Part shown: piece after piece, positions 52,441-61,841 of the stretch
Position numbering within the stretch: position 1 is the first letter of the stretch
How the letters are laid out: each line of letters opens with the position of its first letter
Assembly: GCA_934097085.1 (NCBI GenBank)
Contig: CAKONK010000008.1
Coordinates: 1-64,000, forward strand
Direction: 5' to 3'
DNA from: an uncultured Bacilli bacterium
GTDB lineage: Bacteria > Bacillota_I > Bacilli_A > RF39 > UBA660
Length of the DNA: 64,000 nt
Notes under the pieces: generated by a model
Seen by the model: only the letters and a program-made list of their open reading frames with translations
What the model was told of the DNA's origin: nothing
Databases searched by the model: none
Translations under genes and position numbers: made by a program

Positions 52441-53352
52441 ATGATAGATAAAATAATACAAACTAAAAATCATAGTTATGAAATGCCTGAAAAGAAAGAT
52501 AATATTAAAATTAAAACTTTTGGAGATTTACATTACTTCAAAAAATTTGATGATAGAAAACTTGAACTTATTAGTGAAAATTTATCAAAAGAAGAATTAG
52601 AGTATCTTTGTTTAGCCGGAGACATTATTGATAGCACTGATTTTTTGAAAACACATAAAGAAAAAAGCGAAAAGTTACTTTTATGGTTTGAAAGTTTAAG
52701 TAAAAAATATAAAACTTTTGTTAATTTAGGTGCACATGACTTTACTACATGTGACTTTAAGCAAGGACAAAAAGACTTCCCCGAAGGTTATTGGAAAGAG
52801 GCAAACTCAATTAAAAATGTTTATGTATCACATTATGAACCATATTATGAAGATGATAAAGTAATAGTATTTTCTTTAGAACTTCCATATGAATATTATT
52901 TTAATGGAACTGGTAATGAAAGTAAGGAATATTTACTTAATAAACTCGAATTTGCCAAAAAATATACAAATTATGTGAGTAATTTAGATAATTCAAAAGT
53001 TAAAATATTAATAGTACATTCACCAATATATATGACTGATCCAAAAGTTATTTCTTATATAAAAGAATTCGATTTTATCTTTTGTGGACATATGCATAAT
53101 GGTATGGTATTTCCAATTATAGATGATTTAGTCTCAAATAATAAAGGAATAATTGCTCCGAATAAAACATTATTTCCAGATAACGCAAGAGGTACAAAAA
53201 CTATTACTGTTGATGGACACCAAATTCATTTGATTATTAATGGAGGAATAACTAAACTTCAGGAAAGTGCAGGATTTCTTGGCCACTTTAATGGATTTTA
53301 TCCAATGAGTATAGATAAAGTTGATGTTAATAAAAGAGTACTTAGAAAGTAG
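52441..53352 (+). CDS. Calcineurin-like metallophosphoesterase
   Basis: A 303-residue two-metal phosphoesterase. The metal ligands are in KTFGDLHYF (D-x-H), LAGDIID (GD), NLGAHD (in place of GNHD), VHSP and FCGHMHNG (GHxH). No signal peptide. Substrate not known. AGGGGGG precedes the ATG. Confidence 0.85.
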   Translation: MIDKIIQTKNHSYEMPEKKDNIKIKTFGDLHYFKKFDDRKLELISENLSKEELEYLCLAGDIIDSTDFLKTHKEKSEKLLLWFESLSKKYKTFVNLGAHDFTTCDFKQGQKDFPEGYWKEANSIKNVYVSHYEPYYEDDKVIVFSLELPYEYYFNGTGNESKEYLLNKLEFAKKYTNYVSNLDNSKVKILIVHSPIYMTDPKVISYIKEFDFIFCGHMHNGMVFPIIDDLVSNNKGIIAPNKTLFPDNARGTKTITVDGHQIHLIINGGITKLQESAGFLGHFNGFYPMSIDKVDVNKRVLRK

Positions 53353-53374
53353 ATGATGATTCTACTTTTTTTAT
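53350..53374 (+). terminator. Intrinsic terminator
   Basis: AAGTAGA and TCTACTT arms around the stop codon then seven Ts. Confidence 0.7.
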
Positions 53375-53424
53375 TGAATAATAAATATATATATGTTAGA
53401 ATATTTTCAGTTGTGGGGGAAATT

Positions 53425-54789
53425 ATGGAAAAAATATCTTATGAAAAATTTGTAAAACTATTAAATGAATTTACTGTTTTTGATGAAGTTACATTAAAAA
53501 GTTTATATAAAAAATATGGAAAAAATTTAATTGATTCTTATTTTGATATGATATGTAGTAACTTAAATGAACAAGAATTTATGATATTTTCTAAAAAGTA
53601 TTCTTGCTTTTTTGATAATATAGTTTTAAATGAACTTAATGATGATTTTGATCTCTCTTCACTTAAATCATTAAATTACACATTTTACTTTTTAGGTGCA
53701 AAAGATACTTCTTTAATGAGTCAAAATGAAGAAATTTATTATGGTACTATATTAAAAGAAGCAAAAGAGAATTTACAAGTTTGTCAAGATAGTGAAAATT
53801 TATACCCAATTTTATGTGAACTGGATATAATAAAATCCTTATATTTTAGTGGTAATGCCAGAATAGATTTGTTAAAAGATATAAAGTCATTACCATATAA
53901 ATTACATGATGATAATATTTTTAAAGGAAGTTTAGATAATATTAAATTATATTTAAAAATCAAAGATAATTTAAGTTACGATGAATTACAGAATCATTTT
54001 AAAGGTATTGAATATGCAAAAGTAATAGGGAATATAGTTTATCAACTAGAATTATTAAAAAAATATGTTATTGCTAAAAATAATTTCTTTAAAAGAAATA
54101 TTAAATTACTTTATTTTGTAGCAAAAAAATATTATAACTATAATTTGTCTTGTTTAGATTTAATACAGGAGGGTACTTTAGGGTTAATCGAAGCTATAAA
54201 TAAATATGACTATACAAAAGGAAATAGATTTTCTACCTATGCAACATATTGGATAAAACAAAAAATATTGCGAGCACTTGTTACAAAAGGTGACACTATT
54301 CGTAAACCTTATTTAGCTATTAAGCAGAAAAAACAATATAATGAATTTATTTCAGAATATTTTCTTAAAAATAATAAATATCCAAGCATTGATGAAATAT
54401 CAGAAAACACAGGAATATGTGTAAGTGAATTAAATGATTTAATTACTAATTATGGTAGCTGTCTTTCTTTAGATTGTCCTATTTTATCTGATGAAGAAGA
54501 TTCTTCATTAAAAAATGTTATTCCAGATGGAAAAGAAAGTATAGAAACCACTATTATTGATAAAGAATTATTAAGGATAATTGAAAAATCTTTTTCAGAA
54601 TGCTTAAGTGAAAGAGAAATTGATGTTATTCAAGGCAGATTTGGTTTAAATGGAAAAGATGAAATGACTCTTGAACATTTAGCTAAAGAGTATGGTGTTA
54701 GTAGACAAAGAATAAAACAAATAGAGCAAAAATCTTTAAAAAAACTGAAAAATAATGATAATAAATTCGGGTTAAAGGATTATTTATAA
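53425..54789 (+). CDS. Sigma-70 family factor with a long N-terminal domain
   Basis: A 454-residue protein. Residues ~205-310 are sigma region 2 (FKRNIKLLYFVAKKYYN, DLIQEGTLGLIEAINKYD, FSTYATYWIKQKI), region 3 follows, and region 4 (MTLEHLAKEYGVSRQRIKQIEQKSLKKL) ends the protein. The ~200-residue N-terminal domain is helical and unrecognised, unlike the usual region 1.1 or non-conserved region of RpoD. It is probably an alternative sigma factor related to the primary group. ATG 53425 follows GTGGGGG. Confidence 0.85.
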   Translation: MEKISYEKFVKLLNEFTVFDEVTLKSLYKKYGKNLIDSYFDMICSNLNEQEFMIFSKKYSCFFDNIVLNELNDDFDLSSLKSLNYTFYFLGAKDTSLMSQNEEIYYGTILKEAKENLQVCQDSENLYPILCELDIIKSLYFSGNARIDLLKDIKSLPYKLHDDNIFKGSLDNIKLYLKIKDNLSYDELQNHFKGIEYAKVIGNIVYQLELLKKYVIAKNNFFKRNIKLLYFVAKKYYNYNLSCLDLIQEGTLGLIEAINKYDYTKGNRFSTYATYWIKQKILRALVTKGDTIRKPYLAIKQKKQYNEFISEYFLKNNKYPSIDEISENTGICVSELNDLITNYGSCLSLDCPILSDEEDSSLKNVIPDGKESIETTIIDKELLRIIEKSFSECLSEREIDVIQGRFGLNGKDEMTLEHLAKEYGVSRQRIKQIEQKSLKKLKNNDNKFGLKDYL

Positions 54790-54878
54790 TATCTAATAAA
54801 TACTTTACATGTTAAATAAAAAGTTAGTGTCAAAAGCACCATTTTGTGCTATACTAAAAATATAGTAGGTGTTGTAAA

Positions 54879-57191
54879 GTGAATATTAAGGGTTTAACAA
54901 ATGCTGAGGTTAATGAAAGAAAACAAAAAGGTTTAATAAATTATGTTGATGAACCTAAGACAAAAACTATAAAAGAAATTATTAAAACTAATTCATTAAC
55001 ATATTTTAATTTTTTAAATATAGCCTTAGGATTAATGGTTTTAATAAGTGGAATAGTTTCCGGAAAATTTTTATATGCTTTAAAAAATTGTCTTTTTGTT
55101 AATGTTATTTTTACTAATACAATTATAAGCATAGTCGAAGAAATTCTTGCTAAAAAAACAATTGATAAACTAAGCGTAGTTGCGGATAGTAAAATTAATG
55201 TAATTCGTGATAATGAAAGTGTTTCTTTATCAAGAGAACAACTTGTTATTGATGATGTTTGTAATTATGAAATAGGGAATCAAGTAGTTACGGACTCAAT
55301 AATATTATCAGGAACTTGTGAAGTAAATGAAGCATTTATAACCGGAGAAGAAAAAGTAATTACAAAAGAGAAAGGCGATACATTGACAAGTGGATCGTTT
55401 ATTGTAAGTGGTAATGTCTATGCAAAAGTAATCCATATTGGGAAAGATAATTATATTTCTAAAATTACTAGTGAAACAAAATATATTAAAAAAACAAATT
55501 CAGTTATTTATAATTCATTTGAAAAAATGCTAAAAGTTTTAAGTATCTTGCTTATCCCAATAGGTATATTATTTTTTATAAATCAAATGGGTATTACTAA
55601 AAGTATTCCTGATTCACTTATGAGTATGGTTAGTGCATTAATTGGTATGATTCCCGAAGGCCTTGTACTTTTAACATCATCGGCAATGGCGGTAAGTGTT
55701 ATTAGACTAAAAAAATATAATGTTTTAGTTCAAGATTTGTATTCAATTGAAAACCTTGCAAGAGTTGATACACTATGTTTAGATAAAACAGGTACCATTA
55801 CCGAAGGGGTTATGGAAGTAAAAAATATTGTACCGCTTAAAAAGGTAAGTGAAAAGGAGATTAAAAAAATATTATCCTCTTATGTTAATGCACTTTTAGA
55901 CCCATCCCCAACATTTAAGGCTATTGAAAATTTTGTAAGTGATATTAAATACAAAGATGAAGCTTTAGAAACACTATCATTTTCTAGTGTTCGTAAATAT
56001 TCAGCAGTAAAGTTTAATGATTGTGTGTACTTTTTAGGTAGCCCTGAAAATTTATATAAAGGAAAAATCAAAGGAATAGCAAATTACCAAGATGACTATA
56101 GAGTTTTACTTTTGGCAAAGGGTGAAAATTTAAAAAATATTAAGGAAGTTAATCCAATTGCTTTAATTCTTATTCAAGACAAAATTAAAGAAAATGCTGA
56201 TGTTACCTTAAATTATTTTAAAGAGCAAGGAATTGATATTAAAATAATAAGTGGAGATAATCCAATAACGGTTTCAAAAATTGCTCAAAGGTCAGGTATT
56301 ACAGACATTAGATGCATAGATATGTCCACGGTAAGTGATGAAGAAATACCTAATATAATTGAAAATTATAATATTTTAGGTAGAGTTAAACCAGATCAAA
56401 AGAAAAAAATTGTTATTGCCCTTAAGGATAAAGAACATTTCGTAGGAATGACTGGTGATGGAGTAAATGATTGTCTTGCTTTAAAAGAAAGTGATTGTTC
56501 TATTGCGATGGCAAATGGTGCAGATGCTGCCAAAAATGTAAGCCAGTTTGTACTTCTTGATTCAAAAATAGATAATCTACCACTTATTTTAAAAGAGGGG
56601 AGAAGAAGCATTAATAATATAGAAAGAAGCTCTTCACTTCTTCTTAGTAAAACAATATTTACAATAATTTTAATTATTGCTTGTATATTCTTAAATACGG
56701 AATATTTCTTTATACCAATTCATTTAACACTAATTACATTCTTTACAATTGGTGTGCCTTCATTTATTTTAGCATTAGAACCTAATCATGAACTTGTTAA
56801 AGGAAATTTCCTTTTAAAGGTATTTTTAAAGGCTCTTCCAAGTGCTTTAACAGTTGTATTTAATGTAGTAATTATTAAGTTATTTCAAATTAATTTTGGC
56901 CTTTCGCAAGAATTATGTTCAACCCTTACAGTATTTTTAACCGCTATAACAGGATTTATATTCTTAAATTATATTTGTAAACCATATAATCTTTTAAGGG
57001 GAGTAATGATGTGCGTGCTATTCTTAGCTTTTGAATATTGTGCACTTTATCAATATGCATTTTTCAATATAAGTAATATTAATAAGGATACTATTTTAGT
57101 ATTTATAGTTTTATTTATTTGTAGTATGTATATTTTTGATAAACTTAAATCACTTTCAAATTATATATTAAGAAAAACAAATAATATCTAA
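54879..57191 (+). CDS. P-type cation ATPase (CtpE-like)
   Basis: A 770-residue P-type ATPase starting at GTG. Phosphorylation site LCLDKTGTIT, actuator TGEEKV (in place of TGES), GDGVND hinge, and membrane motif GMIPEGLVLLTSSAMAVS. No N-terminal metal domain and no CPC. It matches the CtpE-type group associated with Ca uptake or with the lipid-wall interface. A promoter with TATACT lies at 54851-54856. A bidirectional hairpin follows at 57234. Confidence 0.85.
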   Translation: MNIKGLTNAEVNERKQKGLINYVDEPKTKTIKEIIKTNSLTYFNFLNIALGLMVLISGIVSGKFLYALKNCLFVNVIFTNTIISIVEEILAKKTIDKLSVVADSKINVIRDNESVSLSREQLVIDDVCNYEIGNQVVTDSIILSGTCEVNEAFITGEEKVITKEKGDTLTSGSFIVSGNVYAKVIHIGKDNYISKITSETKYIKKTNSVIYNSFEKMLKVLSILLIPIGILFFINQMGITKSIPDSLMSMVSALIGMIPEGLVLLTSSAMAVSVIRLKKYNVLVQDLYSIENLARVDTLCLDKTGTITEGVMEVKNIVPLKKVSEKEIKKILSSYVNALLDPSPTFKAIENFVSDIKYKDEALETLSFSSVRKYSAVKFNDCVYFLGSPENLYKGKIKGIANYQDDYRVLLLAKGENLKNIKEVNPIALILIQDKIKENADVTLNYFKEQGIDIKIISGDNPITVSKIAQRSGITDIRCIDMSTVSDEEIPNIIENYNILGRVKPDQKKKIVIALKDKEHFVGMTGDGVNDCLALKESDCSIAMANGADAAKNVSQFVLLDSKIDNLPLILKEGRRSINNIERSSSLLLSKTIFTIILIIACIFLNTEYFFIPIHLTLITFFTIGVPSFILALEPNHELVKGNFLLKVFLKALPSALTVVFNVVIIKLFQINFGLSQELCSTLTVFLTAITGFIFLNYICKPYNLLRGVMMCVLFLAFEYCALYQYAFFNISNINKDTILVFIVLFICSMYIFDKLKSLSNYILRKTNNI

Positions 57192-57233
57192 ACCACTTGC
57201 ATAAATATATAGATTAATGATATATTATAAATA

Positions 57234-57262
57234 GGTGAACGTGAAGGAAGTTCACGTTACCA
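57234..57262. terminator. Bidirectional hairpin terminator
   Basis: AACGTGAA and TTCACGTT arms (57239-57257), with T runs on both sides; it ends the ATPase gene on + and the small peptide transcript on -. A second hairpin, CCAAATT/AATTTGG, adjoins. Confidence 0.65.
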
Positions 57263-57289
57263 AATTTTTTGAGAATTTGGAAACGCTAT

Positions 57290-57439
57290 TCAGGCAAGCA
57301 TTGCTATAATTAACTCAATAATGAGCAATAATAGCTTTACTAAAACTTGAACGGCGTTTTCTATTGCATCAAAGTTGTAATAACAAATCAGAAATAGTAT
57401 GCATAAAAACTCGAATTTAATTATCTTATCTTTAGACAT
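57290..57439 (-). CDS. 49-residue hydrophobic peptide, possible toxin
   Basis: Minus-strand frame MSKDKIIKFEFLCILFLIC...LLLLIIELIIAMLA: two hydrophobic segments, basic start. AAGGAGG lies 9 nt before the ATG. It has its own promoter (57528-57555) and a ~70-nt leader. Size and layout resemble type I toxin peptides, but no antisense RNA is proven and I recognise no family. The rest of the 57.2-57.7 kb gap has no other gene I can support. Confidence 0.55.
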   Translation of the reverse strand: MSKDKIIKFEFLCILFLICYYNFDAIENAVQVLVKLLLLIIELIIAMLA

Positions 57440-57527
57440 AAGCATCATCCTCCTTCCAGAATTTTTGATTTATTTCAAACCCCCTGAAAATTGGTGGCAA
57501 CGCCAGTTCCTGCACGTTCGAGTAGTT

Positions 57528-57555
57528 ATTATATACATATATTTTAGTATTGCAA
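57528..57555 (-). promoter_or_regulatory. Promoter of the small hydrophobic peptide
   Basis: Minus strand TTGCAA (57555-57550), 16-nt spacer, TATAAT (57533-57528). Confidence 0.65.
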
Positions 57556-57688
57556 TAACTTCGACAAAACATGTCAAAATAAGACATAAGTTAGTTATAA
57601 AAATATAAAATTAGCATAGAAATATGTTAATTATTTTATTGTTTCATTTTCCTATATGTGCTATTATTAAATTATGGTAGGAGGTTGC

Positions 57689-58153
57689 ATGGAAGAGAAA
57701 TTAGAAAAATTGATGAAAAGATTAGATAAGTCTTTGTCTAAAGATAAAACAATGAAAAAAATTTTAATTGCTATTTCAATATTTATGTGTTTTTTTATGG
57801 TAATATGCAGTAAATTAATGTTTAATCGTATGAACAGTTATAATGGAATTATTAAATTATTATTAATTCTTATCGGAGGCATTTTTATATTTTCATCAAT
57901 AGTTTTTGTTTTGGTAGCATTAGATTTATTTATTAAAAAGAATGAAAAACTGCTTAATGTAATTAGTTTAATAATTTATTTAGCATTTCTAATATTTTGG
58001 TTTGGAAGTTTAATTTATTATGATTATTCATTAATAAATAATTGGAATAATTCAAGTTTAAAAGAACTTCTTTGTACTATATTCTTATATTTACCAGGAC
58101 TATTTATGAGCTATACTACTTATAGAAAAATAAGATATGGGGTGAATGCATGA
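57689..58153 (+). CDS. Four-TM membrane protein, tandem paralogue 1
   Basis: A 154-residue protein: a charged coiled-coil start (EEKLEKLMKRLDKSLSKDKT), then four membrane helices. ATG 57689 follows TAGGAGG. It overlaps the next gene by 4 nt. It shares its helix pattern with the two genes downstream. Confidence 0.65.
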   Translation: MEEKLEKLMKRLDKSLSKDKTMKKILIAISIFMCFFMVICSKLMFNRMNSYNGIIKLLLILIGGIFIFSSIVFVLVALDLFIKKNEKLLNVISLIIYLAFLIFWFGSLIYYDYSLINNWNNSSLKELLCTIFLYLPGLFMSYTTYRKIRYGVNA

Positions 58154-58560
58154 AAAAGTTTGATAAAGTTACTAGAATATTATATACAATTATTTATAGT
58201 GTAGGAATTTTAGCAATTTTTTTGTTTTGGAAATTTTTTGTAAAAAATATCTTTTCTAGTATTGATTCTATTTCAATGTTTATGATATTATTTTCTATTG
58301 CAATGCTACTTGGAATATATTCCAATGCTTGTCAAATTGTTAAATTATATAATGAAGAAGCAGGTAAGAAAATGTATAGAATTTTTAGTAATATGTTTTA
58401 TATAGTATTTATGCTAATGTGGTTTTCCCCTTTAATATATTTTGATTACACAGTTATTAAAGATTATCATGGACTATTATTTTCTTTTATCTTTTATATT
58501 CCAGGTTTTATAATGGTTAAAAAAGTAATAGAAACAATAAAAGAGGGGAGAACTTTATGA
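58150..58560 (+). CDS. Four-TM membrane protein, tandem paralogue 2
   Basis: A 136-residue protein of four helices with a loop containing NEEAGKKMYR before helix 3. ATGA overlap with both neighbours. Related by layout and by the KLYNEEAGKKMY/KIFNKESGKMIY loop to paralogue 3. Confidence 0.65.
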   Translation: MKKFDKVTRILYTIIYSVGILAIFLFWKFFVKNIFSSIDSISMFMILFSIAMLLGIYSNACQIVKLYNEEAGKKMYRIFSNMFYIVFMLMWFSPLIYFDYTVIKDYHGLLFSFIFYIPGFIMVKKVIETIKEGRTL

Positions 58561-58988
58561 TGGAAAAGAAAGAAAAAATTATATATGCAATTTGTTATGG
58601 AGTTTTATCATTGGCATTTGTTTTTACTAGTATTTTTATTTTTAGAACTTTATTTAAGGAACCAGGATTCATTATAATTATAAAGTTATTATATGCTATT
58701 GTTTTTTTACTATGTTCTTATATGATTGCAACAAGTGTTATTAAAATATTTAATAAAGAGTCTGGTAAAATGATTTATAAAAAACTTTATGATAAATTTA
58801 TGTTTTCTTTTATGTTACTAATATTAGTTTCATCAATTTATATGTTTTATGATTTGCTTAAAAAATGGAACGAAATAGGATTGTCTGGAGCTATAGCCAC
58901 AATTTTTTTAGTTTTAATGATGTTTGTTCTTTCTATTGTTGAATTAATTAAATTATTTAAAAAAATTAAATATACGAGGTATTTATGA
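58557..58988 (+). CDS. Four-TM membrane protein, tandem paralogue 3
   Basis: A 143-residue protein, four helices, loop NKESGKMIYKKLYDK before helix 3, as in paralogue 2. It overlaps the phosphodiesterase gene by 4 nt. Function unknown; the tight coupling suggests a membrane complex. Confidence 0.65.
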   Translation: MMEKKEKIIYAICYGVLSLAFVFTSIFIFRTLFKEPGFIIIIKLLYAIVFLLCSYMIATSVIKIFNKESGKMIYKKLYDKFMFSFMLLILVSSIYMFYDLLKKWNEIGLSGAIATIFLVLMMFVLSIVELIKLFKKIKYTRYL

Positions 58989-60073
58989 TTTATCCAGATT
59001 ATAAAAATAATATTGTTAATATAGCAGGTAGTATTGAAAAGTATTTTGATTTAAAAAGTGATGTTTCTTCACTCGGGGAAATTGATGAAGTATTAAATAC
59101 TTATAAACCTAAAAATGTAGCAGTTATTTTATTTGATGGAATGGGTTATAACTTAATAAATAAAAAAATACCTAATACATTTTTAGTAAATAATATAGTT
59201 AAAAAAGTTACCTCGACTTGTCCAGCCACTACCACTAGTGCTACAACTTCGATTATGACAGGAAAATATCCTTGCACGCATGGTTATTTAGGATGGGATA
59301 TGTACTATAAAAATGAAAATGCTTTTGTAACAATGTTTACAAATACGTATAAAGACGGTGATAAAGAATATCCCTTTAATATTGCAGAAAAATATTTTCC
59401 TTATAAAACAATTACTGATAGAATTTTAGAAAATGGTAAATATCATTCAAAAGTTGTGTTTCCAATTAAGTATGAAGAAACATATAAAGATATTGATGAA
59501 ATGCTATCTATGATAAAATCAAATTTAAGTATAAAAGAAAAAAATTATATTTATGCCTATTATATGGATCTTGATAGCTCTTTGCATGAAAAAGGTAATG
59601 ATAGTAAAAAAGTATTATCGATTTTAAAAATGATTAATGATAAATGTGAAAAGTTTGCAAATGGAATAAAAGATACTTTATTAATTATTACAGCAGATCA
59701 TGGTCATATTGATAGTGAGTATATTTATTTATGCGATTATCCTGATTTATTTGATTTAATTATAGATAATATTTGGCTTGAGGGAAGATGCTGTGCATTT
59801 AATGTAACAAATAAAGTTTTATTTAAAAAGTTATTTAATAAATACTTTTCTTCATATTTTAAATTAATGAGTAAAAATGAAATAAGAGAATCTAAAATAT
59901 TTGGTCTTAATAGTGAAAATAAATATTTTTGTGATTCTATTGGAGACTTTATTGCTCTTGCGAAAAGTGATAAAATATTTAAGTATAAAAGAAAAGGACA
60001 TATATTTAAATCTAATCATGCAGGTTTTACAGAAGATGAAATGTATGTACCACTTATAATGGTGAAAAAATGA
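58985..60073 (+). CDS. Alkaline phosphatase/phosphodiesterase superfamily protein
   Basis: A 362-residue protein of the type I phosphodiesterase/nucleotide pyrophosphatase group. The metal-binding LFDGMGYN is followed by the nucleophile region CPATTTSATTSIMTGKYPCTHGYLGWD (shortened; Thr nucleophile), then ITADHGH and SNHAGFTEDEMYVPL. No signal peptide is seen, so it may act inside the cell. Substrate unknown. Confidence 0.85.
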   Translation: MIYPDYKNNIVNIAGSIEKYFDLKSDVSSLGEIDEVLNTYKPKNVAVILFDGMGYNLINKKIPNTFLVNNIVKKVTSTCPATTTSATTSIMTGKYPCTHGYLGWDMYYKNENAFVTMFTNTYKDGDKEYPFNIAEKYFPYKTITDRILENGKYHSKVVFPIKYEETYKDIDEMLSMIKSNLSIKEKNYIYAYYMDLDSSLHEKGNDSKKVLSILKMINDKCEKFANGIKDTLLIITADHGHIDSEYIYLCDYPDLFDLIIDNIWLEGRCCAFNVTNKVLFKKLFNKYFSSYFKLMSKNEIRESKIFGLNSENKYFCDSIGDFIALAKSDKIFKYKRKGHIFKSNHAGFTEDEMYVPLIMVKK

Positions 60074-61734
60074 ATAAAGAAGAAACTATAATAAAATATT
60101 TTAAAAGTAATTATGCGTATAATTTGTTTTTAATGGGATTTATATTTAAAAATCCAATATATAGTGAATATATTTTAGATAAAGAGTACTTAAATGGTGC
60201 AACAGTGGGAATTATTTCAAGTATACTTCTTGCAACAAAAGAAAAAATGGTTGACAAAAATAATAATATTTTACTTCCTTTTTCATTAATGGAAAAAAAT
60301 GTAAATTTAATTGCTAATAAAACAATAGATGGTTATGAAATAAATGGTTATACTTTTAAAGATAGCTATACTTTAGTTACTACGATTAGAAATAAACTAG
60401 CTCATGGAGAATATTTAATAGATTTTGCTCATAATAGAGTTATATTAAAAGTATCAGGTAATGATATAGTTATACCTATTTCAAAATTATCTACTTTTAT
60501 TGTTGCAAGTTTTTCTTCGACACTTCAAAATTATAATGTTTCTTCTTTTTCTAGAAATTTTGTTTTTTCAAAAAGTATTTCTGGTAAGGATAAAGAAAAA
60601 TATTCATTAAATGAATATAAAAATATGATTTCATCTTACTATAGATATAATATTACTATTAAAAGAAAAGATGGAAGTAATATTGAAAAAAATGTATTCG
60701 ATAGATTTAATATGGTAGTATCTTCATTTGCTTCATCTCTTGATTTAAAAGAGTTATTAGAATTTGAAAGATTAGTTAAAAATGATTATGAAGTAACTTG
60801 GAATAAAATTAGTACTAAAGGGGAAAATATAGGTGCAGTGGCTAATTATCTTTATAATAGTATTTCTCAAAATACATCATATAATGACGTTATGAAAATT
60901 GTAGGACATGAGGTAGATAAGTTATTTAATAAAGATAAATATGAAAACTTTTCTATTATTAATGCTGGTATTTATAATCTTGTTTTACTTGATTCAATTA
61001 AAAGTACTAATTCGATAGAATATGAGAAAGTATTTCAAGAAGTTGTTGATAAATATGAGTATTTATATATTTCTACAGAAACATTAGCTCAAAGTTTAAT
61101 ATCTTCGTTTAATGCTTTATTTGCATATGGTTATGATGATGTTTTACATAATAAAAATGAATATCAAAATTTAGATTTGGATGGTTTTGATTATTCACTT
61201 ATAGATACAAGTTCATTTAATGTTGAAGTAGAAAAAACAGATGATGGTTATATTACTGATTTAGGTGTTAAAGAAAATGCTATTAAAAATAATATAAATA
61301 AGTTAAATAATGCTTTAGTTAGTTGTAATAATAGTTTAGCAAAAGTAACTTCACTGGGAAAACTTGATGCAATAAATAAAATAAATAGTCAAATAAATAT
61401 AATTAATGGAAATCTTAATGGATATAATAATGATTTAATAAATATTCAGTCTACTATAAATAATGTAAATAGTTATGTAAATACTTATTCAAAATTAATT
61501 AAAAATGAAAAAATAATTAATGGTATTAGAAATAGTATTGCTCATGGAAACTATAAAGTTATTCAAAAAGAAACTTTAAAAGATTCTTTAATAGAGTTTA
61601 CTGATTTTTATGAAGGAAAGATTACATTTAAGGCTAGTATTAGTATTGATAATTTTGTAGAATTTCTCCATCAAAGTGCTATAGAAATGGAAAAATATTT
61701 ACCTAAAGAAGAAAAATTAGTGTTAGGAAATTAA
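60070..61734 (+). CDS. Protein with two HEPN-like Rx4H motifs, unrecognised
   Basis: A 554-residue mostly helical protein. Two near-identical motifs occur at either end: IRNKLAHGEY (R107, H112) and IRNSIAHGNY (R487, H492). R-x4-H followed by G-x-Y is the active motif of HEPN-type RNases and HEPN-like helical domains. The middle (residues ~390-475) is a long coiled coil rich in Asn. It overlaps the phosphodiesterase gene by 4 nt. A role in RNA cleavage or abortive defence is possible but inferred from the motifs alone. Confidence 0.6.
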   Translation: MNKEETIIKYFKSNYAYNLFLMGFIFKNPIYSEYILDKEYLNGATVGIISSILLATKEKMVDKNNNILLPFSLMEKNVNLIANKTIDGYEINGYTFKDSYTLVTTIRNKLAHGEYLIDFAHNRVILKVSGNDIVIPISKLSTFIVASFSSTLQNYNVSSFSRNFVFSKSISGKDKEKYSLNEYKNMISSYYRYNITIKRKDGSNIEKNVFDRFNMVVSSFASSLDLKELLEFERLVKNDYEVTWNKISTKGENIGAVANYLYNSISQNTSYNDVMKIVGHEVDKLFNKDKYENFSIINAGIYNLVLLDSIKSTNSIEYEKVFQEVVDKYEYLYISTETLAQSLISSFNALFAYGYDDVLHNKNEYQNLDLDGFDYSLIDTSSFNVEVEKTDDGYITDLGVKENAIKNNINKLNNALVSCNNSLAKVTSLGKLDAINKINSQINIINGNLNGYNNDLINIQSTINNVNSYVNTYSKLIKNEKIINGIRNSIAHGNYKVIQKETLKDSLIEFTDFYEGKITFKASISIDNFVEFLHQSAIEMEKYLPKEEKLVLGN

Positions 61735-61758
61735 CATTAATTTTTTTATAAAAAATAT

Positions 61759-61831
61759 TTAGCAAAAGGTATTGACAAGTGCTAATTTGCATAATATAAT
61801 AGTGTTAGCATTTTGGTTAAGGAAGTGCTAG
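61759..61831 (+). promoter_or_regulatory. hrcA promoter with two CIRCE operators
   Basis: TTGACA (61772-61777), 17-nt spacer, TATAAT (61795-61800). CIRCE 1 is TTAGCAAAA-N9-AAGTGCTAA (61759-61785), across the -35. CIRCE 2 is TTAGCATTT-N9-AAGTGCTAG (61805-61831), after the start site. The consensus is TTAGCACTC-N9-GAGTGCTAA. HrcA with GroE should repress from both. Confidence 0.92.
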
Positions 61832-61841
61832 AAAGGACATT

